NCBI RefSeq assembly: GCF_001644645.1
Contig: NZ_CP011390.1
Location: 5,411,501-5,475,500 of the forward strand
Length of the DNA stretch: 64,000 nt
Reading direction: 5' to 3'
Source of the DNA: Flavisolibacter tropicus
GTDB taxonomy: Bacteria; Bacteroidota; Bacteroidia; Chitinophagales; Chitinophagaceae
Both the position numbers and the translations under genes were made by a program. Position 1 is the first letter of the stretch. Each line of letters starts with the position of its first letter. This document shows, piece by piece, positions 10,742 to 20,700 of the stretch. Under the pieces are notes generated by a model. The model made no database searches. It saw only the letters and a program-made list of their open reading frames with translations, and was not told where the DNA came from.

Positions 10742-11137
10742 ATGAAATCGCTAAACAGTATCATGAGCAAATTCTTTTTAAGTCTTTTTCTAATGGTAAC
10801 AGTGCCTGCCAGTATCAATACACTTCAGGCGGCTATTCTTCATGAAAAACAACCGCCACTTTCTATTCGGTATGTAGGCAAGGTGGAGGATATGTTGTTG
10901 TTTGATGTAAACTTCGATAACGATAATGCAGGTCGCTTCCGCATTATTGATGAGTTTGGTAATACCTTGTTTGACGAGAAAGTGCAGTCCCTCGTTGGTG
11001 TAAAACGTTTTAAGATAAAAACCGAAGGCGCTAGAAAAATTCATTTTGAAACTACAACCAAGGAAGGCATTCAACGCAAGACCTTTGTAATTGCTTTCCA
11101 CGTGGAAGAAAAGCTAACTGTTACGGAAGTGGAATAG
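10742..11137 (+). CDS. Small secreted protein, unknown function
   Basis: A 131-residue protein with an N-terminal hydrophobic segment (about residues 8-30, ending in a TLQA-type cleavage region). It then has about 95 residues predicted to be mostly beta strands, with a Asp/Asn stretch (FDNDNAG) and a Lys/Glu-rich end. I recognise no named domain; small proteins of this shape (signal peptide plus one beta sandwich) are frequent in Chitinophagaceae. It follows pyc by 104 bases and may be separately transcribed. Codon use is like its neighbours. The gene call itself is fairly secure because of the signal peptide and the lack of a better frame. Confidence 0.72.
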   Translation: MKSLNSIMSKFFLSLFLMVTVPASINTLQAAILHEKQPPLSIRYVGKVEDMLLFDVNFDNDNAGRFRIIDEFGNTLFDEKVQSLVGVKRFKIKTEGARKIHFETTTKEGIQRKTFVIAFHVEEKLTVTEVE

Positions 11138-11428
11138 TCTCATAAGAAGTTCTCAATAGACGTTGGTTATTTCGTTAGAGTGACAAATAGGTATTTATAA
11201 AAATTGGCAAACATGTCTTCACATTTTTGAATACAAATAAGTTCAGGATGACCTGAAACAGATACTCCCAGAGGGTATAATCTTGATAAACCAAATTGCA
11301 TTCTGCTAATCGGTGGTTTTCTTAATCATCTTTTAATCTACCGCAATCCTATTTCATCAATTATGGCATAGAATTATTAGTAGTTAATGTAGACTAGCCG
11401 ACATCTAGACTAACACTAATCACACGTT

Positions 11429-12547
11429 ATGAAGCTCATCTTTGTTTTGGGTCTTCTGGTTTTATGGAGTAAAGGACTTGGCCATGCCGATGGCACGGAG
11501 GTAGTAGATAAGCCAAATGGTAACAACGTCTTTATCATAACACTAGACGGCTTTCGCTGGCAGGAATTATTTAAGGGAGCAGATTCTGCTATTTTAAACG
11601 ATCCGGAATTTACAACAGACTCTATTAATGCAAAAGCATTGTACTGGCATCCCGATCCCGCCGTTCGTCGTGAAAAACTGATGCCTTTTGTATGGAGCGT
11701 TATTGCTAAGCAGGGACAGTTGTTTGGAAACCGCAAGTATGGTAATAAAGTAAATACAAAGAATATATATGCCGTATCGTACCCAGGGTATAATGAAATT
11801 TTCACCGGAGCAGCAGACCCATTTGTTTCCACTAATAAAAAAATAAAGAACAAAAATGTTAACCTGCTCGAATACATAAATAAGATACCCGAGTATCAAA
11901 ACCACGTTGCCTCATTTTCTTCGTGGAATGTTTTTCCCTATATTTTAAATGAGGAACGTAGTAAGGTATATATCAACTGCGGTTATCAACCACATACCCA
12001 GGGAGAGCTGACCAAAACGCAAATGGCACTCAATGCGTTACAATCACAACCGCAATTTGAAGATCAACACGAACGGAGCGATTTGTTAACCTTTTTGGCA
12101 GCCCGGGAGTATATTTTAAAAAATAAACCCAAGGTGATGCATATTGGTTTGGGAGGAACAGATAGCTATGGTCATCAACGCAAGTATGACCAGTATCTCA
12201 AAGAAGCTAACCAGGCCGATCGCATCATTGCCGACCTGTGGTCCCTGGTACAAAGCATGCCTTGCTACAAAGGAAACACCACTTTTATCATAACAACGGA
12301 TCATGGCAGAGGAAATAAAACAGATACCTGGTTTAAACATAGTGGATTCGTAACTGGGTCTTCTCAAACCTGGATCATGCTGCTAGGCTATAGGGTAAAA
12401 GCCTTGGGTGAATTAAAAGGGAATATGCAATTGTTTCAAAAGCATATTGCAGGTACAGTTGGCTATTTATTGGGCGTACGATCCTTTAGCCACAAAATGC
12501 TACCCGTTACTAGCTTTGAGGGCGAAAACTTATTAGCTGCTAAATAG
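11429..12547 (+). CDS. Alkaline-phosphatase-superfamily / phosphodiesterase-like protein, exported
   Basis: The 372-residue product has a signal peptide (about 1-20) and then the metal-site motifs of the alkaline phosphatase superfamily in order. These are TLDGFRWQE (first metal Asp), SYPGYNEIFTG (nucleophile position, Ser where nucleotide pyrophosphatases usually have Thr), GGTDSYGHQ (Asp and His ligands) and TTDHGRG (Asp-His pair). It probably hydrolyses a phosphate mono- or diester in the periplasm; the substrate cannot be told from sequence. It lies 290 bases after the small secreted protein and ends 21 bases before a strong terminator, so it is probably monocistronic. Confidence 0.85.
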   Translation: MKLIFVLGLLVLWSKGLGHADGTEVVDKPNGNNVFIITLDGFRWQELFKGADSAILNDPEFTTDSINAKALYWHPDPAVRREKLMPFVWSVIAKQGQLFGNRKYGNKVNTKNIYAVSYPGYNEIFTGAADPFVSTNKKIKNKNVNLLEYINKIPEYQNHVASFSSWNVFPYILNEERSKVYINCGYQPHTQGELTKTQMALNALQSQPQFEDQHERSDLLTFLAAREYILKNKPKVMHIGLGGTDSYGHQRKYDQYLKEANQADRIIADLWSLVQSMPCYKGNTTFIITTDHGRGNKTDTWFKHSGFVTGSSQTWIMLLGYRVKALGELKGNMQLFQKHIAGTVGYLLGVRSFSHKMLPVTSFEGENLLAAK

Positions 12548-12568
12548 TAATTGTAAAGATTTGTTGGA

Positions 12569-12598
12569 AAAGGCTATCAAAGTATGATAGCCTTTTTT
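12569..12598 (+). terminator. Intrinsic terminator
   Basis: A perfect 11-bp stem AAAGGCTATCA/TGATAGCCTTT with a 5-nt loop and a following T-run. It also shows that the hexosaminidase gene starts after this point, at 12632. Confidence 0.88.
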
Positions 12599-12631
12599 AA
12601 TGTTATTTTTGACGGATCATCAATTACAGTT

Positions 12632-15196
12632 ATGAGATTATCTGTTCTATTATTTGCACTAGTGGTATCGCTGACAACCATGGCTCAAAAGCTGTCGTTC
12701 CCAAACCAGCAGTTGGCAGCCAGCTGGGAGGTGATTGAAAACAACTATGCCGGTAAACGCCAGTTCCTGGCTGCGTTTACATTTAAAAACAACAGCAATG
12801 TTGCCCTTCCCGCTACCGGCTGGAGCCTATTCTTCAACTTTCCCCGGTTGATCTATAAAGATTCGGTATCGCCTCAAGTAAGGATAGAACATATAAACGG
12901 TGATTTTTACCGTCTTACGCCAACTGCCGCATTTAAAGGACTGGCGCCCAAAGATTCACTGGTTGTTACCTATGTGGCTGGGGCCTGGGCAGTAAACATA
13001 ACAGATGCTCCCGGAGGTTTATATATCGTTTGGGACGATATGCCTGAGAAAGGCTACACGCTTACCAACTATACCGTAAAACCCACCACACAACGGAAGC
13101 AGTACATGCGGTATAACGATGATAAAGTAGAACGGGTTACTGCTGAAAGGATCTATGCACAAAATGCAAGCATTGTAGATCTGCCAGAAAATAGTCTGCC
13201 GAAAGTGTTTCCTACACCGGTAAGCTACACAGAGGGTAACGGTTCATTTCTGCTGGATAACAAGGTGCAGATTACTGCCGACAACCGGTTTGAAAAGGAA
13301 GCACAATACCTGCAGCAGGAGCTAAAGCCTTTAATTGGCGAACTCGGCAGGGCTACTAGTAATGCGAATGGTAAGCAAATACAACTCCTCTATAAAGAAA
13401 TGCCCAATGAGGCGTATGAGTTGACGGTGACTTCAACCGCTATTACAATAACAGCTGGTTCTGCCGTCGGCGTCTTTTATGGCATACAATCCTTAAAGTC
13501 AGCATTACCGGTAAATGCCTGGAAAGCACAACAAAAAAGTCTGGCAGTACCAGCCATGACCGTTGCTGATGCACCGCGCTTTCCCTATCGATCTTTTATG
13601 CTGGATGTGGCTCGTAACTTTCAAACTAAAGAAGAGATCTTTAAGACGCTGGATCTGTTAGCGCTATACAAACTCAATGTCTTCCATTTCCATTTTAGTG
13701 ATGATGAAGGCTGGCGCGTAGAGATCCCGGGCTTACCAGAATTGACCTCTGTTGGTGGGCGTCGTGGTCATGCTTCTAAGGATGGCGATTTCCTGCATCC
13801 CTCTTTTGGTTCTGGGCCTGATTTTAATACTTCAGGTACCGGCCATTATACCCGGCAGGATTACATCGATATTTTGAAGTATGCCAAGGAACGCCATATA
13901 CGTGTTATACCAGAAATAGAAACTCCAGGGCATGCACGAGCAGCTATTGCTTCCATGACCACCCGTTACAACCGCTTGGTTAAAGAAGGCAAGCCTAAGG
14001 AAGCCGCTGAATACCTGTTGGTCGATCTGAATGATAGTTCGGAGTACCGTTCTGTGCAGCGTTGGACTAATAATGTCATTAACCCAGCGATGCCTTCTGC
14101 CTATCGTTTCATGGAGAAGGTAACGGATGAGTTGATCGCCATGTATAAAGATGCTGATGCTCCGCTGGAGCGTATCCATTTTGGTGGAGACGAAGTACCT
14201 GCAGGTGTATGGACAAAATCGCCTGCGGTAAAAGCATTGATGCAAAAAGACTCTAGTGTAAAAGAAGTGAATGACTTATGGTATTACTTCTTTGGTCATA
14301 TCAACGACATGCTGAAGCGTAAAGGATTGTTGTTGTATGGCTGGGAAGAGATTGCCATGCGTAAAACAAAACGTGATGGCAAAGCCATGTACATTCCAAA
14401 CCCTACTTTAGTTCATAACAATATTCAGGTAGACGTATGGAATAATGTAATTGGATGGGGCTCAGAAGATCTGCCTTACCAGTTGGCGAATGCAGGTTAT
14501 AAAGTGATCTTATCGCCTGTTTCCAATATGTATTTCGATTTGTCTTACCAGAAGGAGTTTGATGAGCCAGGACAGTATTGGGGGGGCTTCCTGGATATGG
14601 ATAAGCCTTTTTATTTTATTCCGTTTGATTACTACAAGAACTCCACTCGTGATATTGATGGTAATGTAGTAAACCAGTCCTTCTTTGAAAATAAAGCACG
14701 ATTGACCGATTATGGTAAAGAACAGATACCTGGTTTACAAGGTTTACTATGGGCTGAAACATTAACCAGTGCGGCAAAGATGGAGTACCTGTTGCTCCCT
14801 AAATTGCTAAGTTTATCTGAGCGTGCCTGGAGTAAAGATCCTACATGGGCTACCGAAAAGGATAGTACAAAAGCGCAGGCACTATATACACAGGCCTGGT
14901 CGCAGTTTGTGAATGTATTAGGTAAGCGTGAGTTGCCACGACTGGATTATTTCAAAGGTGGTTTCCAATACCGCATACCTACGCCAGGCATCGTAAACGA
15001 GGGTGGTACAATAAAAATGAATACGCAAATCCCTGGCTTTGCTATTTATTATACGACTGATGGCAGTGAGCCAACGTTAAAGAGCAAACGTTATTCACAA
15101 CCCGTACCGGCAACGGGAACTATCAGAGCTCGCTTATTTACACCAAGTGGAAGGGCAGGGCGCACAGTTGCACCTAGTCTACAAAAAACAATGTAA
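12632..15196 (+). CDS. Beta-N-acetylhexosaminidase, GH20, exported
   Basis: The enzyme removes terminal N-acetylglucosamine or -galactosamine from chitin fragments, glycans or peptidoglycan. Start chosen at the ATG giving a signal peptide (VLLFALVVSLTTMAQ); an upstream in-frame ATG at 12584 lies inside the preceding terminator. Order: N-terminal carbohydrate-binding CHB_HEX-like domain (about 20-170), GH20b domain (about 190-320), GH20 catalytic barrel (about 325-770) and a C-terminal chitobiase-type Ig-like domain (YYTTDGSEPTLKSKRY). The GH20 catalytic Asp-Glu pair is visible in HFGGDEVP (D520-E521). The 854-residue length fits chitobiases with accessory domains. No glycan-utilisation locus surrounds it. 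Confidence 0.95.
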   Translation: MRLSVLLFALVVSLTTMAQKLSFPNQQLAASWEVIENNYAGKRQFLAAFTFKNNSNVALPATGWSLFFNFPRLIYKDSVSPQVRIEHINGDFYRLTPTAAFKGLAPKDSLVVTYVAGAWAVNITDAPGGLYIVWDDMPEKGYTLTNYTVKPTTQRKQYMRYNDDKVERVTAERIYAQNASIVDLPENSLPKVFPTPVSYTEGNGSFLLDNKVQITADNRFEKEAQYLQQELKPLIGELGRATSNANGKQIQLLYKEMPNEAYELTVTSTAITITAGSAVGVFYGIQSLKSALPVNAWKAQQKSLAVPAMTVADAPRFPYRSFMLDVARNFQTKEEIFKTLDLLALYKLNVFHFHFSDDEGWRVEIPGLPELTSVGGRRGHASKDGDFLHPSFGSGPDFNTSGTGHYTRQDYIDILKYAKERHIRVIPEIETPGHARAAIASMTTRYNRLVKEGKPKEAAEYLLVDLNDSSEYRSVQRWTNNVINPAMPSAYRFMEKVTDELIAMYKDADAPLERIHFGGDEVPAGVWTKSPAVKALMQKDSSVKEVNDLWYYFFGHINDMLKRKGLLLYGWEEIAMRKTKRDGKAMYIPNPTLVHNNIQVDVWNNVIGWGSEDLPYQLANAGYKVILSPVSNMYFDLSYQKEFDEPGQYWGGFLDMDKPFYFIPFDYYKNSTRDIDGNVVNQSFFENKARLTDYGKEQIPGLQGLLWAETLTSAAKMEYLLLPKLLSLSERAWSKDPTWATEKDSTKAQALYTQAWSQFVNVLGKRELPRLDYFKGGFQYRIPTPGIVNEGGTIKMNTQIPGFAIYYTTDGSEPTLKSKRYSQPVPATGTIRARLFTPSGRAGRTVAPSLQKTM

Positions 15197-15300
15197 GTCG
15201 CTGTTAGTTATGACTCTTAACAATAAATAAACAAGTGCATAATAGTTAGGTAACACATAAAGAGGAGCTTTGCGCTTTCTCATGTGTGTTTAAAATATCA

Positions 15301-15325
15301 AACCCCTGTTTTTACAGGGGTTTTC
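15301..15325. terminator. Terminator hairpin between convergent genes
   Basis: Stem AACCCCTGT/ACAGGGGTT with a TTTT loop, followed by TTC on +. It serves the hexosaminidase gene from the left and, in the other direction, would end transcripts of the histidine kinase after its island. Confidence 0.7.
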
Positions 15326-15335
15326 TTATGTAGGA

Positions 15336-15586
15336 AATTTGGAATTTGAAGTTTGGGATTTGAGAAAGTATCGGTTAGATATCTCTTTCGAGAAAGGTGA
15401 GACGTGAAAGGAAGGCTGCAAGCTACAAGCTGCACGCTCCAAACTCCTTCTGTGGTTCGTGAGACACGAACCACAGAAGGGAGAATTTGAAATTTGTGGT
15501 TTGGGATTTGGAATTTGATCCAACTTTCGGATTTCGATATTTCTATTTTCGGATTTCCAAAACACTTCCATGGAGATCAGTATAAC
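15336..15586. repeat. Short-word intergenic island A (3' of the LytS kinase)
   Basis: No gene is present. The stretch consists of repeated short words such as GAATTTGAAATTTG, GGGATTTGGAATTTG and CAAGCTACAAGCTGCACGC, plus a near-perfect 16-bp hairpin (15446-15461 with 15465-15480, arm CCTTCTGTGGTTCGTG). It fills the space between the kinase stop codon and the terminator at 15301. Confidence 0.7.
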
Positions 15587-16651
15587 CTAGGATTTAAAAT
15601 CAATACTAAAATGAGCTGTGTTTTCAATGAGAGGCAGGCTTACTTCAAAGTATTTCCCATCATTTTGGATCAGGATGTCAGATTGGTGTAACAGCTTATA
15701 CTTACTGGCAATATTGGCCAGGCCTATCTTGGTGGAGATAATGTATTGCTTGCTTTTGAGTTGAATATTGTTCCGTACCGTTAGATGACCTTCTTTGCTG
15801 GCTATTTCAATTCGTAGGGGAGAGGCCTTTCTGAGTACATTGTGCTTGACGGCGTTTTCCAGCAGCATTTGTAGCGTTAGTGGTGGAATCAGGCTGTCCC
15901 AGCGGTTTTCTTCTATATCTATTTCCAGCGAAATGGCGTCGCCAAAGCGCGTCTTTTGTAAATGAAAATAGGAGCGTATATACTGTAGCTCCGTTTCTAT
16001 TGTAACCAGGCCTTGCTCATTATTGCGCAACAGGTAACGGTATACATTACTCATTTCGTCAACAAAGTCCTCCGCCTGGTTGGGATTTTGTGCAATAAGA
16101 GAGGATAGGGAGTTAAGGCAGTTAAATAAAAAGTGAGGATTTACCTGCGCCTTCAGGCTTTCAAACTGGCTTACTAAGTTGGCCTGTCGCAAGGCTTCTT
16201 TTTCTCTAACATCATCGCCCCAGCGTTTTTCGATATAAAAGGACTCAAAGATCACAAAGTAGATAACATCGAACAGGATACCGATGATCATGGCCCACTT
16301 TAGCTTGGTACTATCTACGGTAAAGCCATAGACGCCTGTATATTCATACGTATAGAAAACAGCCCACATGGCCACTGTGGTAATAACTACGTAGGAAGAA
16401 ATGAGAATACAGGCACGTAGAAGACTTTGGTGGTAATGTGGAAAGCGGTCCCGCACATAGAACATGAATTGAAAAAGCAACGCCACAAATACATTCCCAA
16501 TAATGAAGTTGCAGGCATATACCGTAAGAAACAGGTTGAAGTCTTGCAGGTATTCTTTGTCAAACTGTAAATAGCCAACAATATATACCAGCAACGATAA
16601 CAACGACATGTTGGTAAACTGCTCTTTTCTATTGAGTTTGAAATACCTCAT
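15587..16651 (-). CDS. LytS/YpdA-type membrane sensor histidine kinase
   Basis: Four hydrophobic segments in the first 160 residues are followed by a linker and a PF06580-type His_kinase region. NPHFLFNCLNSL carries the phosphoacceptor His, and LLENAVKHN is the N box of the ATPase domain. The start used here is the ATG at 16651, 4 bases after the cupin stop codon; an upstream in-frame ATG at 16717 would overlap the cupin by 62 bases. Such kinases usually act on a LytTR response regulator, but none is adjacent, so the partner is elsewhere. The tight spacing to the cupin implies co-transcription and perhaps translational coupling. Confidence 0.9.
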   Translation of the reverse strand: MRYFKLNRKEQFTNMSLLSLLVYIVGYLQFDKEYLQDFNLFLTVYACNFIIGNVFVALLFQFMFYVRDRFPHYHQSLLRACILISSYVVITTVAMWAVFYTYEYTGVYGFTVDSTKLKWAMIIGILFDVIYFVIFESFYIEKRWGDDVREKEALRQANLVSQFESLKAQVNPHFLFNCLNSLSSLIAQNPNQAEDFVDEMSNVYRYLLRNNEQGLVTIETELQYIRSYFHLQKTRFGDAISLEIDIEENRWDSLIPPLTLQMLLENAVKHNVLRKASPLRIEIASKEGHLTVRNNIQLKSKQYIISTKIGLANIASKYKLLHQSDILIQNDGKYFEVSLPLIENTAHFSIDFKS

Positions 16652-16655
16652 GTCC

Positions 16656-17228
16656 TTAAATGCTATTTGGCTTTTGAATCCATGTTGGACAATATTTTGA
16701 AAGAAGTTCCTGTGCAATGCCTTTTTTGCGCGCCTGCCTAGCCTTCCATTTTACCCAAGGATGAATGAATGTATGGGCGCTCATAAAATAAGTATCGCCC
16801 ATTTCCATTAGTAACGCAGTGGTAGTATAGTCGTGCGGTATTCCATCTGCATTTACTTTATTATCATCGGCCAGGCCCGATAGAATACGGCACATATTTT
16901 CAAACCCTTCATGTCCTGGCGTAGTCACCAGTCTGTAACGTACGGTATGTTTAGTAGGGTTGAATATGCCATGTACCACTCCCGGTTTAATGGTATAGCT
17001 TTCGCCTTGGCTTAACTTGATGATGTCCTTTCCACCCAAATAGATATAAAGTGGCTTTTCCAGGGCCGTAAACGTTTGTGTGAGTATGCGGTGATAATGA
17101 AGGCAGTTTGTTCCATCGGGCAGCATAATACCTTCATCCATACTGTAATCACCATTCGTTTCAGCGGCCATGGCTAGTACCTCCACTTTTTCTTTAGTAA
17201 CAGGATTGACCAGGATGCGCTCGTTCAT
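16656..17228 (-). CDS. Cupin-domain protein
   Basis: A 190-residue cytosolic protein. Residues of about 30-105 form a cupin fold with HYH near the first motif and KPGVVHGIFNP as the second, giving His ligands for a metal. The C-terminal part (SAHTFIHPWVKWKARQARKK) is basic and unassigned. It is the first gene of a two-gene unit with the LytS-type kinase. The function could be ligand or sugar sensing, or an isomerase/dioxygenase-like reaction; nothing in the sequence decides between these. Confidence 0.78.
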   Translation of the reverse strand: MNERILVNPVTKEKVEVLAMAAETNGDYSMDEGIMLPDGTNCLHYHRILTQTFTALEKPLYIYLGGKDIIKLSQGESYTIKPGVVHGIFNPTKHTVRYRLVTTPGHEGFENMCRILSGLADDNKVNADGIPHDYTTTALLMEMGDTYFMSAHTFIHPWVKWKARQARKKGIAQELLSKYCPTWIQKPNSI

Positions 17229-17424
17229 ATACCTAGTAAAAATATCCTATCACATAAGCTTTCTTTTCTAAAGCGGTGTCAACTGACATATTTGGTACAT
17301 GAACTGGCAGCAGTAAGCATTTGATATAACAGCTTGAAACAAAGCCTTTAATGTCATTGTTCCAATGACGCAGTTGATTGCGTAATGGTACCTAAGTAGG
17401 ACAACCGATATATCATTAAAAAAG

Positions 17425-17455
17425 AAACAGGGCATCTATAATGGATACCCTGTTT
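17425..17455 (-). terminator. Intrinsic terminator of the 19-codon peptide gene (minus strand)
   Basis: A 12-bp stem (AAACAGGGCATC/GATACCCTGTTT, one C-A mismatch) lies 35 bases after the small ORF stop. On the minus strand it is followed by CTTTTTTAAT. Confidence 0.65.
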
Positions 17456-17489
17456 TCATGCAGAAAAAGACCAAATAGTTAATAGAAGC

Positions 17490-17549
17490 CTAGTAGGTAA
17501 AACTTAATATGGCTAATGCCAACGCTGCATAAATCAAAATTCGTTTCAT
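17490..17549 (-). CDS. 19-residue hydrophobic peptide
   Basis: The minus strand reads MKRILIYAALALAILSFTY followed by TAG. The peptide is a basic N-terminus plus one membrane-spanning stretch. A terminator follows at 17455-17425, and a possible promoter (TTG then TACTTTA about 21 bases later) lies 20-50 bases upstream, so promoter, ORF and terminator form a complete small unit. I cannot assign a family. It could be a small membrane peptide, a type I toxin-like peptide or chance; the terminator makes chance less likely. Confidence 0.42.
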   Translation of the reverse strand: MKRILIYAALALAILSFTY

Positions 17550-17675
17550 GGTTAAGTTTAAAGTAAAGTATAGGATTGCGGAATTATGCTGCAAAATTGT
17601 TGCCAGCACCTCTTAGCAATAGGTTTCACACTGTTGTGTACATCTGTTTTTTTATTGGTGCAGGGTTTCCTCAAT

Positions 17676-17744
17676 TACATATAGGATTTGGAGTTTGGAA
17701 TTTGTTATTTGTTATTTGGAATTTCCCATTTCGGATTTTTCCTT
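17676..17744. repeat. Short-word intergenic island B (3' of the 12-PAS kinase)
   Basis: Words GGATTTGGAGTTTGGAATTTG, TTATTTGTTATTTGG and AATTTCCCATTTCGG repeat the ATTTGG theme of island A. It abuts the kinase stop codon. No gene seen. Confidence 0.55.
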
Positions 17745-20700
17745 TTAATAGATTGGAAAATAACAATAGAAAACAGAACCATCGCCAGGAATGCTTTCTA
17801 CAGTAATGAAGCCTTTATTATTCTCCATGATCTTTCGGCAAATAGCTAAACCCATACCCGTACCAGAGTATTCTCCCCTTGCATGTAGTTGCTGAAACAT
17901 CTTAAAGATCTTCCGTTCATATTTCTGGTCAAACCCTATACCGTTATCATGAAAGGCCAGTTTTAAATATTCCTGTTTTGGTTGTGCAAGCGGATTATTA
18001 ACATTGCGCTCAAAGTCTGCACTGATTTCTATAAAGGGTTTATTACCTGGCTTTTGAAATTTGATAGCATTGTGAATAATGTTCTTGAATAAATAGAAAA
18101 GCTGATTGCGATTGCTGGTTATGGTAGGCAGTGGCTCTGAAATAATAGAGGTTCTTGTTTTGGATATCATCTCTTCCAGGTCTTCTTCTACAGCCTTTAA
18201 AACTTCATTCAGGTTAATGTCTTCATTGTTTCGGGTATCTGTATGGATCTTTGTCAGCACTAATATATCATCGATCAGCATGTTTAATCGATTAACAGAA
18301 AGGTTCAATCTCTTTAAAAAGTCTTGTCCTTTTGTGGAAAGATTTTCAGTCTCACGCTCTAAAAGCCAATCACTAAACGTATGTATTTTTCGCAATGGTT
18401 CTTTCAGATCGTGAGAGGCTACAAAGGCAAACGTGGATATTTCTTCATTGCGTTGTTCCAGTTCAATATTTTGCTGTTGCAGCAGCAGGTTCATATCCTG
18501 TAAGGCATTGGCATATTCTTCTTGGCGGCTCACATCGTGTATGACAATCAATACTCCATAGATCTCACTTTGTTCATTTTTTAGCGGCACAAAAAAGAAC
18601 TCACAAATACGATTGGTATAGACACTCAGTTTAGCTGGCAAATACATAAACTCGCCTGCAATAGCGCGTTGAAAGGAATGTATCAACGTAGCGTCCTCGG
18701 CTACCAGGGGAAATAGTTCAATCAGGTTTTTATTAATAGCATTTTCTATAGATAATCCATAAAGCTCTTCACAACGGCGGTTCCAGGTTTTAATCTGATA
18801 ATCTTTATCCAATACGATAACAGCATCCACGCTTGATTCAACAACCGCTTCGGCAAATGAAGTGCGCTCTGCTAATTGATCATAAAGGGCTCTTTCTTTA
18901 CTGATATCCTGCACCACACTAATGTATTGTATTACTTGTCCATTGGCATCACGTTTAAATACTTTGCCCCTGGAGCGGAACCAGACTACTTTGCCGTCAA
19001 TAATTTCACGGAAGTCGATGGTGCGAACTTCCTGGTCTGGTAGTGTTTTAAATGCCTGTATGAACTGGTGCATGTGTTCCCGATCGTCCGGGTGTACACG
19101 TTCTAATAATTGATCGTAGGAGAGGCGCAGGGTTTCCAGGTAGCGGGCTTCATCGTCTTTATAAGCCTGGCGGCTCACATAGGTAATACGGTTTACCGTA
19201 AAGTCAAATACCATGATAAAGTCTAAGGAGGCATTCATTACTTCTTCCATGAATTGCCTGTTTTCCTGTAGCTCCAATGCAGCCTGTTTCTGAACGGTAA
19301 TATCCTGCAATACAGATAAGATCATTTTAGGATGGCCGGGTTCATTTGAAATGAACGATTTACCACGATTGATCAGCCATTTGGTTTTACCCTTCTTGGT
19401 TATCACGCGATATTCTAACGTAACAACTTCTCCTATTGAAGCTTCTCTTAAATGCTTATTGAAGTCAACCAGCGCTTGCTGGTCCTCGGGGTGAATGATT
19501 TTTTTCAGGCGGCCTTCAAACCCCATTTTTTTCATTTCCGAAACACTATACCCCAAAAGTCCTTCTATAACTGGCGGGTTGATGTAGCTGGCTTTATTCT
19601 GGCTCAGGTCAAATACCGTGATGGCATCTGGTGCTGTATCAGTTACCTGCTGTAGAAAATGCTGGCCTTTTAGGATCTCATTTTCTGCTGTTACCAGGTC
19701 GGTAATATCCATATCTATGCCTACCAGTTTTTGCACTTGCTTCTGATCGTTATAAATAGGGGTGCCTTTGCATTTGATCGTTCTTATTTTACCCGCTATT
19801 TGTATTTGTAGTATTTCTTCAAAAGGGGTGAAGTGTTTTGTTAAATGGTCAACAATGCGCTGAGCTTTGTATTCATCCTCTGGTATAGAAATGGGAAGAT
19901 AGACCTCAGGTTGTACAGGGGTGCCAGGTGGTATATTGAACATTTGATACATACCATCCGACCATAAGAAAATGCCTGTGTCAATAGTATATTCCCAGCT
20001 GCCTGTAGCCGCTATTTCTTCCGTTTGTTGCAGTAAGGTCAGGTTTTTCTGACGCTCGGCCTGCGCGGCCAGGCGTGCTGTAATGTCTTGCGCCAGCCCG
20101 ATCAACTTTATGGCCTTTCCTTCTTCATCAGAAATGACCCTGCCATGTACTTCAATGGTACGCGTTTCTCCCTTTGCATTATAAATGCGTTGTGTATAGT
20201 GGTAGGGTTGATTGTCTATGATGCTTTGTTCTATTATTTGGTTTACCTCCTCAATGTCTCTGGGATAGGATCGGGAATTTACAAAGTCCACAGTTGGTTC
20301 AAACGACTGGGGCGTTTCTCCAAATAGGCGGAACATGCCATTGGAAAAGCGGAAGCTTGAAGTGGCAAGGTCAAATTCATAACTTCCAATAGCAGCTACT
20401 TCTTCTGAGCGCTGTAGTAGGGCTTCGCTGGCTTGTAGTTTCTCCTGAACATCTTTTATATCCTGCCGGTCGTACATTAAGATGATGACGCCACCTGGAG
20501 AAGGTGTGGCCGAAAGAAATACCCATCGTTTAAATAGCTGCGAAAAGTATTCCGTCTCTACTTTTATCCTTTTTTCACAAGCGGCTACAATGGCCCTATG
20601 ACCTTCTGTGCCTATGGCTTCAGGCGCAATATCCCAAAACACCTGGCCCAGCATTTCGGCATGGGTTCTTCCAAAGTACTCTTCTGCTTTTTTATTGATG

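Noticed and set aside
11240..11262. Third copy of the 93-bp repeat (TTCAGGATGACCTGAA)
   Set aside because: Only a short palindrome is shared; no alignment beyond it.
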